Shown: piece after piece, positions 27,001 through 34,559 of the stretch
Position numbering within the stretch: the stretch's first letter is position 1
How the letters are laid out: each line of letters starts with the position of its first letter
NCBI GenBank assembly: GCA_002401455.1
Contig: NVTE01000003.1
Location: 225,494 to 289,493, forward strand
Direction of reading: 5' to 3'
DNA length: 64,000 bases
DNA from: Alphaproteobacteria bacterium
GTDB lineage: Bacteria; Pseudomonadota; Alphaproteobacteria; Sphingomonadales; Emcibacteraceae
Notes under the pieces: generated by a model
What the model was told of the DNA's origin: nothing
Database searches by the model: none
Seen by the model: only the letters and a program-made list of their open reading frames with translations
Position numbers and translations under genes: made by a program

Positions 27001-27150
27001 CTGATTCTTGTGCCGTTGGTTACCAGTATCGTCTTTGGTATGCTCACGTCCACGGTTCTGATCATGCTGGTTCTGCCGGCCATGTATGCCATCATGGAGG
27101 ATATCGGTTTCGTCAGGCTGGACGCCAGGGAACAGACCTCATTAGCCTAG
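24046..27150 (+). CDS. RND efflux transporter, inner-membrane pump
   Basis: A 1,034-residue proton-driven RND pump with twelve predicted membrane helices and two large periplasmic loops after helices 1 and 7. The start IRYFAAHPTIANILMMVIIALGL and VMVAYPGASPSDVED are typical. Helix 4 carries GILMDDAIVLSENIDHEY, with the DD of the proton relay, and the C-terminal half has the matching FVSLAGIVVNDSILLVEF. It belongs to the broad AcrB/MdtB-like group; substrate range cannot be predicted. No outer-membrane channel gene accompanies it. A TetR gene follows 46 bp downstream on the same strand. Confidence 0.94.
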   Translation: MIRYFAAHPTIANILMMVIIALGLNSLRSLNKESFPLIKPNKVQVMVAYPGASPSDVEDGICIPLEDATDGISFLKEQDCDARDNMAIFTLEMQEAGDIKAFADDIKTEIEAIQNFPDTIEDPVIKQLGRINPVANIAVTSDNLTPRELKALGEYYRGRLIAMPQIPIVTMAGFSDHQLQILIHPDTQKKYNLSVQDIAGLVAAQALELPVGVLEATETSYQIKYDNARRTIDQLTSLVILNTPEGGEITLGDMATIVDKFEKPEDRIELNGKPAALLKVSKNTRDDTLKVADALADFVDRENRILPEGTRLTIVNDGSTSVRDRLQLLLSNGWQGLILATFMLLLFFSWRYTFWIALGLPISFLGGLAMMVVFGVSINMISMVALLMAIGILMDDAIVLSENIDHEYRKGKSPLDAAVDGTKKVFRGVFSSYLTSAFLFGSLLMMKGDMGQVLGVLPVVLLSVLTISLIEAFLILPHHLKQSLIHAHHKEPAPWRKKFESAFDRFRHRIADSAQFAMRFRYVTLGTALVMLIFSIGIMATGIVKFKAFPDLEGQNVEARVLLPQGTPLAETERVMAVLLSALAETNATLSQNESEDLVKNVQLSYGTHGDVPENGTHLATLSIDLLNTEKRTTKMIEFIRLWQENTGVLPNVLSIQYKEPRVGPAGRAIHIRLQGQDLTQLSEASWEVQNRLRGYEGVMNLLDDLRPGKPQYSITLKPGALAAGVDSRTIASQLRSAYMEIKIGEIYDGREAYEIVAKLDSLPGQELQDFDDFTVFSRTGDALPLDSVAVITEEREFSRIGHINHQRTVNIYGDVDADIANTSEVIASLQKSLGDLQSRYPDIRFVFKGEVENGTETRMSILSGFGLGAFGVFLLLSLQFRNYREPLIVMINIPLALIGAIWGHLIMGLDFTLPSMIGFVSLAGIVVNDSILLVEFVKFRVAEGMAFHDAARQAVFDRSRAIFLTSVTTIAGMSPLLFETSTQALILVPLVTSIVFGMLTSTVLIMLVLPAMYAIMEDIGFVRLDAREQTSLA

Positions 27151-27196
27151 GGATAGGGTAGGCGATGATATAATGATTGGGAAGTAAACGACGGAT

Positions 27197-27811
27197 ATGA
27201 GAAAATCGCACGAAGACCGAAAGGCTGAAATTATCCAGGCAACACTTGATGTGGCGGCCGATGCAAAATCCAGGAAAATCACGACCCAGATAATTGCGGA
27301 CAAGCTGCAGATATCTCAGCCGACCATATTCAAGCATTTTAAAAATAATGACACCTTGTTTTTGGCTGTTTTTGAGTGGGTAGCAGGAAAAATTTTTGCA
27401 AATTTTGATAAAGGCCAAACCCAAGAAGGGAACAGGCCTCAGGACGAGGTACAGCCTAAGGCCCAGCTTGAATATCTTCTTATGGCGCAGGTTTCCTTCA
27501 TGAACCGTAACCCGGGCGTGGCCAGACTGATTTTTTCGGACCATGTTTATAAAGGCCCGCAACAGTTGAAGACGGTCATTCAGAAAATCATGGCGATGTA
27601 TATTCAGAGACTTTCAGGTGTAATTGCCGATGGAGTTCATTACGGACAGTTTCGGGCCGACATCGATCCAGATGTTGCCGCGCGGCTGATGGTTAGTACC
27701 CTGCAGGGTGTTATCGTCCGCTGGTCAGTGCATGATTTTGTGTTTGACCTTCCGGCAGAAGTAAAGTCTTTGTTGCCCCTGCTGATGGCGGCTCTTGAGA
27801 GATCGGAATAG
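27197..27811 (+). CDS. TetR family regulator of the RND operon
   Basis: A 204-residue protein with an N-terminal helix-turn-helix (RKAEIIQATLDVAADAKSRKITTQIIADKLQISQPTIFKHFKNNDTLF) and an all-helical ligand domain of the AcrR type ending in SLLPLLMAALERSE. It is the last gene of the RND unit, in the same direction and 46 bp after the pump stop, so it probably controls that operon. No palindrome was found upstream of the adaptor gene by eye. Confidence 0.88.
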   Translation: MRKSHEDRKAEIIQATLDVAADAKSRKITTQIIADKLQISQPTIFKHFKNNDTLFLAVFEWVAGKIFANFDKGQTQEGNRPQDEVQPKAQLEYLLMAQVSFMNRNPGVARLIFSDHVYKGPQQLKTVIQKIMAMYIQRLSGVIADGVHYGQFRADIDPDVAARLMVSTLQGVIVRWSVHDFVFDLPAEVKSLLPLLMAALERSE

Positions 27812-28042
27812 AAGGTGCTGATGATCATTTCCTTGGCTAAATACCATTGCAGTGTTTGGATTCTTAAATTGCATTGATTTTTGCGAATTCAGAAAATTTT
27901 ACACATTTGCTAATTTTTCAGTTTTTCTGGGTGAAATAATTCATAACAAATTGAAAAATATAAGTTATTTCTATGATGTTATATATGAACTCTTATTTTT
28001 GCAGGTGGATTTAAGTAAAAGTGTCAGGAAATTTTACACTTT

Positions 28043-28144
28043 ATTTACCATAACATCTGATGAAATTATTGTCGTCTATGTCCTTGATTATATTAGAATA
28101 TATTAATTTACCATAATATATAAACCCGTTATAGAATGGTAAAT
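28043..28144. promoter_or_regulatory. Three ATTTACCAT motifs upstream of the pilin genes
   Basis: The 567-bp gap before the Flp pilins is very AT-rich. Within it ATTTACCATAA occurs twice in direct orientation (28043-28053 and 28106-28116) and the core ATGGTAAAT once inverted (28136-28144). Regular recurrence suggests binding sites for a regulator of the pilus operon. A weak sigma-54-like sequence (TGGCATG-N4-ATGCA, 28269-28284) lies 95 bp before the first pilin. Confidence 0.35.
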
Positions 28145-28378
28145 AACTTTATAATCAACCATAAACAGTCAGGATTCTTTACAGTTTTTGTCAAAAAAGG
28201 AAGGACTCTGAAAGGGTTTCCCAAGCCCGTTCGTTTAACCACCTGATACATATTAATAATCGCTAAAGTGGCATGGTCTATGCACTTCATATACTTGTAC
28301 TGCCTGCTGTACAGTAATTCGTTAGGTACGGCACTACCTGAAACTTACAATGTAAATTCATATAGTTTGGAGAATAAA

Positions 28379-28579
28379 ATGAAGCACCTCAAAGTATTTC
28401 GTCTAATTCACTTACTTAGAAAGTCTGAAAGGGGTGCAGCTGCGGCGGAATACGCTCTTATTTTGGCCATCATTGGTTCCGTCATTGCTATCGCTGCCCT
28501 TGGTCTTGGAACGGCTATCGGTGGTGCCATGGATGATGCAGTTAAATGTGTGGGTGATCCTACGGCCAACAATTGTTGA
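28379..28579 (+). CDS. flp: Flp-type pilin, copy 1
   Basis: A 66-residue type IVb prepilin, the major subunit of the Tad pilus. A short basic leader (MKHLKVFRLIHLLRKSERG) ends at Gly, followed by AAAAEYALILAIIGSVIAIAAL. This is the Flp signature: cleavage after Gly, Glu at mature position 5, Tyr next, and a hydrophobic polymerisation helix. The C-terminus has a cysteine pair (CVGDPTANNC). GGAG precedes the ATG at 28379. A nearly identical second copy follows 92 bp downstream. Confidence 0.95.
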   Translation: MKHLKVFRLIHLLRKSERGAAAAEYALILAIIGSVIAIAALGLGTAIGGAMDDAVKCVGDPTANNC

Positions 28580-28671
28580 TCCTGATACAGGATCAACTGC
28601 GTATGGCCGGGATTAATGCCCTTACTACCTGAAACGTGCAGTGTAAAAATTTTAACAGTTGGAGAATGACT

Positions 28672-28866
28672 ATGAAAGAACGTCAAACATTTGGATTAAT
28701 TCGCCTTATCAGAAAGTCTGAAAAGGGTGCCGCTGCGGCGGAATATGCCCTTATTTTAGCCATCATTGGTTCCGTTATCGCGATCGCTGCCCTTGGTCTT
28801 GGTGGTGCCATCGGTGGTGCAATGGATACTACGAAGAACTGCCTATTAGATACCACAACTTGTTAG
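28672..28866 (+). CDS. flp: Flp-type pilin, copy 2
   Basis: A 64-residue prepilin with leader MKERQTFGLIRLIRKSEKG followed by the same AAAAEYALILAIIG processing and helix region as copy 1. The C-terminal tail differs but keeps two cysteines (CLLDTTTC). The ATG at 28672 is preferred over one at 28666 because GGAG at 28661-28664 then has proper spacing. The 50 bases before it resemble those before copy 1 (CTACCTGAAAC), so the duplication included the leader region. Confidence 0.95.
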   Translation: MKERQTFGLIRLIRKSEKGAAAAEYALILAIIGSVIAIAALGLGGAIGGAMDTTKNCLLDTTTC

Positions 28867-29006
28867 TGTTCTTAAAGGCTTAACAAGCTGCCGTTATGAT
28901 TTTATACCCCACTGCTTACGCAGATCTATGTGATCTTGCCCACCTAAGGTGAATGCCGTTCACAAACCCCTCGTGGTGGTGGGGACCAAATTGGAAGGTT
29001 CTCAAT

Positions 29007-30026
29007 ATGACGATACGAAACATTATGGTATTTGGCCTCGCAATGCTTTTGGCCCTGGTCGCTGTTTTGACCGCGCGCAATTGGCTGACACAAAAATCAC
29101 AGAATGTCATCGTTCAGCAAGAAATGCCGACCAAGGATGTCGTGGTGGTGGTAACCCCGTTGTATTTTGGCAATATGGTGCGCAGGGAACATCTGAAAGT
29201 GATCAAATGGCCGGCGGATTATGTTCCGGTGGGCACGTTTTCATCCGTTGAGGCGTTGCTCGGGGATGGTTCGGAAGAGCGCTATACGCTTACAGCGATT
29301 GAAGTTAATGAACCGATGCTCACCAGTAAAGTATCAGGATTTGGCGAAAGAATTAGCCTGTCGACCATGATCTCGGATGGCATGAGAGCCACAACAATCC
29401 GGGTCAATGATGTTAAAGGGGTCGCAGGGTTTATCATGCCGGGGGACCGGGTCGATGTGTTGCTGACCCGTCCGAGCGGCAAGGATAGAAAAGATTTTAT
29501 CAATGATATTTTGCTGCAGAATGTCAAGGTTCTGGGGATAGATCAAAATTCCAGTGAACAGCGGGACGAGCCATCTGTGGTTCGGGCGGTGACCCTGGAG
29601 ACCACCCCCCGCCAGTCACAGAAACTGACCCTTGGGGAACAGATGGGCTATCTGTCTCTTGCGCTCAGGAAAATTACTAATGTGGAGGCCACCGAAGCAC
29701 GGACCATCCGGGTCAGTGACCTGAAATATAGTGAATTGAATAGTCCGTTAAAGGTTAAAAAGAAAAGCCGCCGGGTTGTCCGTCGCCGGATTTCAAACAC
29801 GGTTTCTGTCAAAGTGGTCCGGGCGCTGCAAAGTCAAAAATATACGGTTCTGAAGGACCGGAGTAGCCTGACGTCCGGTAGCAAGACCAGCCTGAAGGTT
29901 GAGCCAAAGGCAAAATTGACCATCTCCCGGCTGGACAACTCGAACCTGATCACATCTAGAACCCAACCGGTGACCGATTTCAACATTACCGGAAAAACCC
30001 CGCCAACGAATTTACTGCCGGATTAG
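29007..30026 (+). CDS. cpaB: Flp pilus assembly protein CpaB/RcpC
   Basis: A 339-residue periplasmic protein of the Tad secretion system. One N-terminal helix (IMVFGLAMLLALVAVL) is followed by an SAF-like domain (VVTPLYFGNMVRREHLKVIKWP and GERISLSTMISDGMRATTIRVNDVKGVAGFIMPGDRVDVLL), the conserved RcpC core. The last 100 residues are basic and repetitive (KVKKKSRRVVRRR), with a low-complexity tail. In Tad systems it works with the secretin in the outer envelope. The ATG at 29007 sits after GGAAGG. Confidence 0.92.
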   Translation: MTIRNIMVFGLAMLLALVAVLTARNWLTQKSQNVIVQQEMPTKDVVVVVTPLYFGNMVRREHLKVIKWPADYVPVGTFSSVEALLGDGSEERYTLTAIEVNEPMLTSKVSGFGERISLSTMISDGMRATTIRVNDVKGVAGFIMPGDRVDVLLTRPSGKDRKDFINDILLQNVKVLGIDQNSSEQRDEPSVVRAVTLETTPRQSQKLTLGEQMGYLSLALRKITNVEATEARTIRVSDLKYSELNSPLKVKKKSRRVVRRRISNTVSVKVVRALQSQKYTVLKDRSSLTSGSKTSLKVEPKAKLTISRLDNSNLITSRTQPVTDFNITGKTPPTNLLPD

Positions 30027-30144
30027 AAACCGGAGGGTGAGTGAAGGTATTGGCAACTAACTGGGGGGATTGGGACCCCATTCCCTCAAACTCTGGGCGT
30101 AAGGAAATAATGTAAACCGAAATTATTTAAGAGGAGACTAAAAG

Positions 30145-31590
30145 ATGAAAGGTCAAGTGAAGGATACCCTATGTACTTTTGTGTATCATACCGCTTTTGT
30201 CTATCTTGTGGCCCTGGTTTTTACCAGCCTGATGGTCAACAGCCTTTCGGCCCAGACCATGGTCGTGACGGCAAAGGATTTTGACAAACATGCCGGCGAA
30301 CTGGTGGTAATCGTTGATAAATCCCAAATACTGAATCTGGATGTGCCTTACAAGGATGTCCTGGTCGGAAACCCTGAAGTAGCGGATATTCTGCCGCTGA
30401 CCAACAAATCCATCTATATTATTGGTAAGAAAACCGGTTCGACCAGCCTGACGGTCTATGGGCCGAAAAAACGCCTGATTGCTGTGCTGGATCTGGTTGT
30501 CTCCCTTGACCTGGAAGGGCTTAAGAGTCGCCTGTATGAACTGATGCCGGGGGAGAAGTTCGAGGTCAGGCCGGCCAATGGTGCGATCCTGCTCAGCGGG
30601 GCAGTCAGCAGTGCCGGACATTTGTCCAAGGCCCTGGCCGTGGCAGAACGTTATGCGCCGGGTCTGGTGACAAACCTGATGTCCGTCACCGGCAGTCAGC
30701 AGGTTCTGCTGGAAGTGCGCTTTGCCGAAGTCCAGCGCTCGACCATTAAACAACTAGGCTTTAACCTGACCGCCATTGGCAGTGATTTCCTGCTGGGGTC
30801 AGGTGATATTGTAATAAATGGGTCCATTGACACCGGAAATTTTGGTATAGGTGATATTAATTTTGGTATTGGGGATACTGATTTTAACATCCTGTTTGAT
30901 AACCTGGAGCAGAGGGGGCTGGTCAAGACCCTGGCGGAGCCTAATTTGGTGGCCATGTCCGGCGATACGGCAAGTTTTCTGGCCGGTGGTGAATTCCCGG
31001 TTCCTGTCGCCCGTGCCGGCGGCTCCGACGGTCAGGTGACCATCACAGTTGAATTCAAACAGTTCGGTATTGCCCTGGCCTTCACGCCGACGGTTCTGGA
31101 CAATGGCTTGATCAATCTTGTGGTCAGCCCCGAGGTCAGCAATATTGACCGTAATTCATCGGTCACCATATCCGGCTTTAACATTCCCGGTCTGGCGACA
31201 AGGCGGGCCAAGACCACGGTCGAGCTTCGGGACGGGCAATCCTTTGCCATCGCCGGTCTGATCAAGAGCGATTTTCAGGATACCATCCGCCAATTTCCCA
31301 TTCTGGGCGATATGCCGATCATCGGGGCGTTATTTCGCAACAGCCGCTATGAAAAGAATGAAACGGAACTTGTGATCGTAGTCACGCCGCATCTGGTTCA
31401 ACCGGCCATGGCCGGGCAGATTCGTACACCTGCGGATGGCTTTATACCCCCTAATGATTTTGAGTTTTTTCTGATGGGTAAGCTGGAAAACGATCAGTCT
31501 AACGGGGGCCCCGCCATGAACCCCCGAGCCATGATGAAGGCTAGGGAAGCCGGGGGTATCGAAGGTGACTATGGCCATATAATTGAATGA
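30145..31590 (+). CDS. cpaC: Flp pilus secretin CpaC/RcpA
   Basis: A 481-residue outer-membrane secretin forming the pilus exit channel. An N-terminal hydrophobic signal (YLVALVFTSLMVNSLSAQ) is followed by the N-domain (KSQILNLDVPYKDVLVGNPEVADILPLTNKSIYIIGKKTGSTSLTVYG, typical for CpaC), a BON-like middle, then the secretin core with VLLEVRFAEVQRSTIKQLGFN, LAEPNLVAMSGDTASFLAGGEFPVPV and a final LPFILGDMP-like region (FPILGDMPIIGALFR). Length and order fit the family. It starts 118 bp after cpaB behind an AGAGGAG site. Confidence 0.95.
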   Translation: MKGQVKDTLCTFVYHTAFVYLVALVFTSLMVNSLSAQTMVVTAKDFDKHAGELVVIVDKSQILNLDVPYKDVLVGNPEVADILPLTNKSIYIIGKKTGSTSLTVYGPKKRLIAVLDLVVSLDLEGLKSRLYELMPGEKFEVRPANGAILLSGAVSSAGHLSKALAVAERYAPGLVTNLMSVTGSQQVLLEVRFAEVQRSTIKQLGFNLTAIGSDFLLGSGDIVINGSIDTGNFGIGDINFGIGDTDFNILFDNLEQRGLVKTLAEPNLVAMSGDTASFLAGGEFPVPVARAGGSDGQVTITVEFKQFGIALAFTPTVLDNGLINLVVSPEVSNIDRNSSVTISGFNIPGLATRRAKTTVELRDGQSFAIAGLIKSDFQDTIRQFPILGDMPIIGALFRNSRYEKNETELVIVVTPHLVQPAMAGQIRTPADGFIPPNDFEFFLMGKLENDQSNGGPAMNPRAMMKAREAGGIEGDYGHIIE

Positions 31591-31598
31591 GGTGACTT

Positions 31599-31871
31599 AT
31601 GTATACGAAACAGATGTTGATAACGTTGATTGCGGGACTTGGCCTGTGGGGCTGTGAGACGCCCGCTTCAGTGAACGGTTTCAGGGATTCCGTTCACCAG
31701 AATCTGGCGGTCCAGATCATTAACCCTGATCCCCCGGTGGTTCAGGTAGAGGGTACCACGTCCGGGGACAGAATGGCCCTGGCCCTTAAACGCTACAAAG
31801 AAGGGAAGGTCATTCCACCGGTAACATTGAAATTGAGGAGGTCAGGAGGGGGATCAGGAAAATCTAATTAA
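31599..31871 (+). CDS. Short CpaD-like lipoprotein
   Basis: A 90-residue lipoprotein (lipobox GLWGC, Cys19) lying exactly where Tad loci place cpaD. FRDSVHQNLAVQIINPDPP resembles the FGCAxxxNLA-xxxxPxDL segment of CpaD, and SGDRMALALKRYKEGK resembles its C-terminal R-x-x-x-x-L-x-x-Y-R-x-G segment. Normal CpaD is about twice as long; the usual N-terminal domain seems missing. It is probably a reduced functional homologue that supports the secretin, but the match is weak. Confidence 0.6.
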   Translation: MYTKQMLITLIAGLGLWGCETPASVNGFRDSVHQNLAVQIINPDPPVVQVEGTTSGDRMALALKRYKEGKVIPPVTLKLRRSGGGSGKSN

Positions 31872-31874
31872 TGG

Positions 31875-33407
31875 ATGACAGTGATGAAGAGATACATACC
31901 TATTCAATATCGAAAAAGATTCTGCCGGGACCAACAAGGGGCCATCGCGGTCATCATTGCCATTTGCCTGTCATTATTGGCGGCTGCGGTCGCCATGGCG
32001 GTAGAGGTCGGGGGCTACCTGAATATGGCGACCCAATTGCAGCATGCCGCGGATGCGTCGGCGCTGGCCGGGGCCAGCCAGCTGGATAATAAACCAGGGG
32101 CGATCGACCGGGCGCGGTTCTCCGCCATGGGCGCATTGGTTAATAATGTTCAGGCTTTTGCCAGTGACAATGACCCGGACGGTGCCAATGTGGTGATTGA
32201 AACGGCGGATATCGTATTTCTGAGCGGCCTTAATCCCAGGATAGTGGTTGATTTGGCGGACCCTGATGCCGATGCTGATGCTGACTTTATCGAAGTGAAT
32301 GTGGCACCCCGGACCGTTAATTATACTTTCGCCATGATGATCAATGCCAATCCGGATGCGTCTGCCGGGGCCCGGGCGGTTGCCGGTCTTGGGGAAGCGA
32401 TCTGCAGTGTGCCGCCGATCATGATCTGCAATCCTGATGAACCAGGGAGTTTCGTGCCCAGTTTTTATCAAGGCAAGGGCATCATCCTGAAATCTGCTGG
32501 TGCCAATTCGGCCTGGGCGCCAGGAAATTTCGGTCTGTTGGCTCTTAACGGGCATAACCTCAGCACCAATGACATTCGAGATGCCATGGGCAGAATCAAT
32601 CCCTATGCCATTTGTTTCAGCAAAGACGGCGGCCTAGGCAGCAAACCGGGGGAGTCGACTGCCGTGGCGCAAGGGTTCAATGTGCGGTTTGATATTTATG
32701 AAGGGGCTACCGGTGGCCTGAGCAATGATTCTCAATATACACCGGCCCGGAATACGGTTAAAGGCTTTATCAAACCCGGACCACAATGCAGTTATAATCC
32801 TAATGGCGGCAATGGCTGGACCCAGCCGGCCAATCCATTTGACGGACCGGAAGACCCGGATACCCCGATTGCTGAGGTCATGGGTTTCCCTCGGGATAAT
32901 TGCGCCTATTACCCTCTGTCTGACGGAAATGGGGACTGCACCGTTGGTTCTTCAACCCGCATCGGCACCGGTTATTGGGACATCGACAGCTATATGGCGG
33001 TTAATCATAGCGTTCCGGACATCGTAACTGTGAGAGGTATCTTCGGGGTGATGGGACCGGATCGGTTGTCTCGGTATCAGGTATATCAATGGGAATTAGG
33101 AGATTATCCGATGGGGACGCCTCACATGCCACTGGGGGAAGATGCAAACCCACAATGTAATACGGCATTCCCGGCCCCCGGACCTGACCGCCGGGTGATA
33201 TCCCTGGCGGTGGTCGATTGCATTGCCAGTAATGTTCAGGGCCAGACGCCGAACCTTGTAGTGGATAAATGGGTCGATATCTTCCTGACTGAACCCATCG
33301 GCTCCAGTGGCGGCAATAACTATCTTTACGGAGAAATCATCGGGGAGACAACGGAAGGGCAGTCCATTGAAACTGTCGTCAAATATGTAACACAATTGTA
33401 TGAGTAA
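31875..33407 (+). CDS. tadG: TadG-like pilus assembly protein
   Basis: A 510-residue protein beginning with a basic segment and a type IVb-like hydrophobic helix (RDQQGAIAVIIAICLSLLAAAVAMAVEVGGYL), the TadE/TadG-type N-terminus. It then has MATQLQHAADASALAGASQL, which recurs in Tad pseudopilin proteins, and a large cysteine-containing periplasmic part without a recognisable von Willebrand domain. In Tad systems TadG is needed for pilus assembly or anchoring. The start is ATG 31875 or ATG 31884; the former is given. It follows the cpaD-like stop by three bases. Confidence 0.85.
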   Translation: MTVMKRYIPIQYRKRFCRDQQGAIAVIIAICLSLLAAAVAMAVEVGGYLNMATQLQHAADASALAGASQLDNKPGAIDRARFSAMGALVNNVQAFASDNDPDGANVVIETADIVFLSGLNPRIVVDLADPDADADADFIEVNVAPRTVNYTFAMMINANPDASAGARAVAGLGEAICSVPPIMICNPDEPGSFVPSFYQGKGIILKSAGANSAWAPGNFGLLALNGHNLSTNDIRDAMGRINPYAICFSKDGGLGSKPGESTAVAQGFNVRFDIYEGATGGLSNDSQYTPARNTVKGFIKPGPQCSYNPNGGNGWTQPANPFDGPEDPDTPIAEVMGFPRDNCAYYPLSDGNGDCTVGSSTRIGTGYWDIDSYMAVNHSVPDIVTVRGIFGVMGPDRLSRYQVYQWELGDYPMGTPHMPLGEDANPQCNTAFPAPGPDRRVISLAVVDCIASNVQGQTPNLVVDKWVDIFLTEPIGSSGGNNYLYGEIIGETTEGQSIETVVKYVTQLYE

Positions 33408-33415
33408 CCCATAAC

Positions 33416-33943
33416 ATGATATTTGCTAAAGTAAAATACTGGATTGGGGGATCTCTGAAGAATAAACTGGGATCTGCTGCAGTGGAATTTGCCATGATTT
33501 TGCCGCTGATGATCATATTTCTGGCGGTGGTGATCGACTTTGGTCGTCTGATGATGGACTATCACGCTGCCAGTAAAAGTGTGCGCGATGCCAGCCGCTA
33601 TCTGACCCGGGTCGAGGTCACTTGTGATGCCGCGGGCGGGGCGGTCAATAACGCCCAAGACATTACCATAGCCAAGAATCTGGCCCTGTCCGGTTCGATA
33701 AATGCGCCGGCGGTGGGTGATTATCTTCTGTCTTACTGGACCGACCCCAGTACGATCATGATCACGATCACCTGTATTGAAAATACTGGGCAGTATGAAG
33801 GTCGTTATACGTCGATTGCCTATATTCCAAGCCTCACCGTGACCGCGACGGTGCCCTTTACCCTGTTGTTTGGCGTGATTGCATTTAGTGGTCCCCCGCT
33901 GTCCTTTGTCACCTCAACCAATATGGCGTGGATGGCGATATGA
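33416..33943 (+). CDS. tadE: TadE-like minor pseudopilin
   Basis: A 175-residue protein with the TadE N-terminus GSAAVEFAMILPLMIIFLAVVIDFGRLMMDYHAASKSVRDASRY: a G-x-A-x-V-E-F processing site, a hydrophobic helix and the conserved FGR. Pseudopilins of this type are cleaved by the prepilin peptidase and assist pilus assembly. The stop overlaps the start of the next gene by four bases (ATGA at 33940-33943). Confidence 0.92.
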   Translation: MIFAKVKYWIGGSLKNKLGSAAVEFAMILPLMIIFLAVVIDFGRLMMDYHAASKSVRDASRYLTRVEVTCDAAGGAVNNAQDITIAKNLALSGSINAPAVGDYLLSYWTDPSTIMITITCIENTGQYEGRYTSIAYIPSLTVTATVPFTLLFGVIAFSGPPLSFVTSTNMAWMAI

Positions 33944-34536
33944 GAAAAAAACCAACCCATATTTGGATCAGGCTGAACCGGAATACCCGGGGGGCAGCGG
34001 CGGTGGAATTTGCCATGGTGGTGGCGCTGTTCCTCTGGATAATGTTTGGCATCATTGATTTTGGCCGCCTGTTTTTTGACTGGAACAAGGCTGCTAAAGC
34101 CACCGAGCTTGGGGTGCGCATGGCCATCGTTTCCGACATGGTGGCGGTGGGATTGCAGGATTTTGATGGATTGGCGGCCGCAGGGGGCAATGGCCTTCCG
34201 GTACCGGTAGCGGTGATCAACGGCGGCCAGCCAGTGATCTGTAAATCGGGCGGCAATTGCAATGGCTATGGCTTTGACCAGGCCAGCTTCGATAGAATTC
34301 TCACCCGTATGCAAGGCGTGTCCCCGTTAATACAGGCGGAAAATCTGGTGGTTGAATATCATCATATCGGTTTTGGTTTTGCTGGCAACCCTTACGGCTC
34401 AGACATTTCTCCCAATGTGACGGTGCGGCTGGAAAATATGCAGTTCAACTTTCTGTTCCCCGGACTGCAGACGTTAGCAACCCTGACCATGCCGGAACTG
34501 AAGGCAACCCTAACCGGAGAAGATTTTAGGAATTAG
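33940..34536 (+). CDS. TadE/TadF-like minor pseudopilin
   Basis: A 198-residue protein with a second TadE-type N-terminus (RGAAAVEFAMVVALFLWIMFGIIDFGRLFFDWNKAAKATELGVRMA). The C-terminal domain differs from that of the preceding gene and has two cysteines in CKSGGNC. It probably corresponds to TadF, the second minor pseudopilin of Tad loci. It overlaps the tadE stop (ATGA), which indicates translational coupling. Confidence 0.88.
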   Translation: MRKKPTHIWIRLNRNTRGAAAVEFAMVVALFLWIMFGIIDFGRLFFDWNKAAKATELGVRMAIVSDMVAVGLQDFDGLAAAGGNGLPVPVAVINGGQPVICKSGGNCNGYGFDQASFDRILTRMQGVSPLIQAENLVVEYHHIGFGFAGNPYGSDISPNVTVRLENMQFNFLFPGLQTLATLTMPELKATLTGEDFRN

Positions 34537-34559
34537 TATTTTTTATGAATGAGGAGACA

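Noticed and set aside
27852..28106. 84-codon open frame before the pilin genes
   Set aside because: Very AT-rich, Phe/Ile/Tyr-dominated translation expected by chance; no ribosome site.
28269..28284. Sigma-54-like sequence TGGCATG-N4-ATGCA before flp
   Set aside because: The -12 half lacks the TTG start, the match may be chance in a long gap, and it lies far from the pilin start; mentioned only inside the motif entry.
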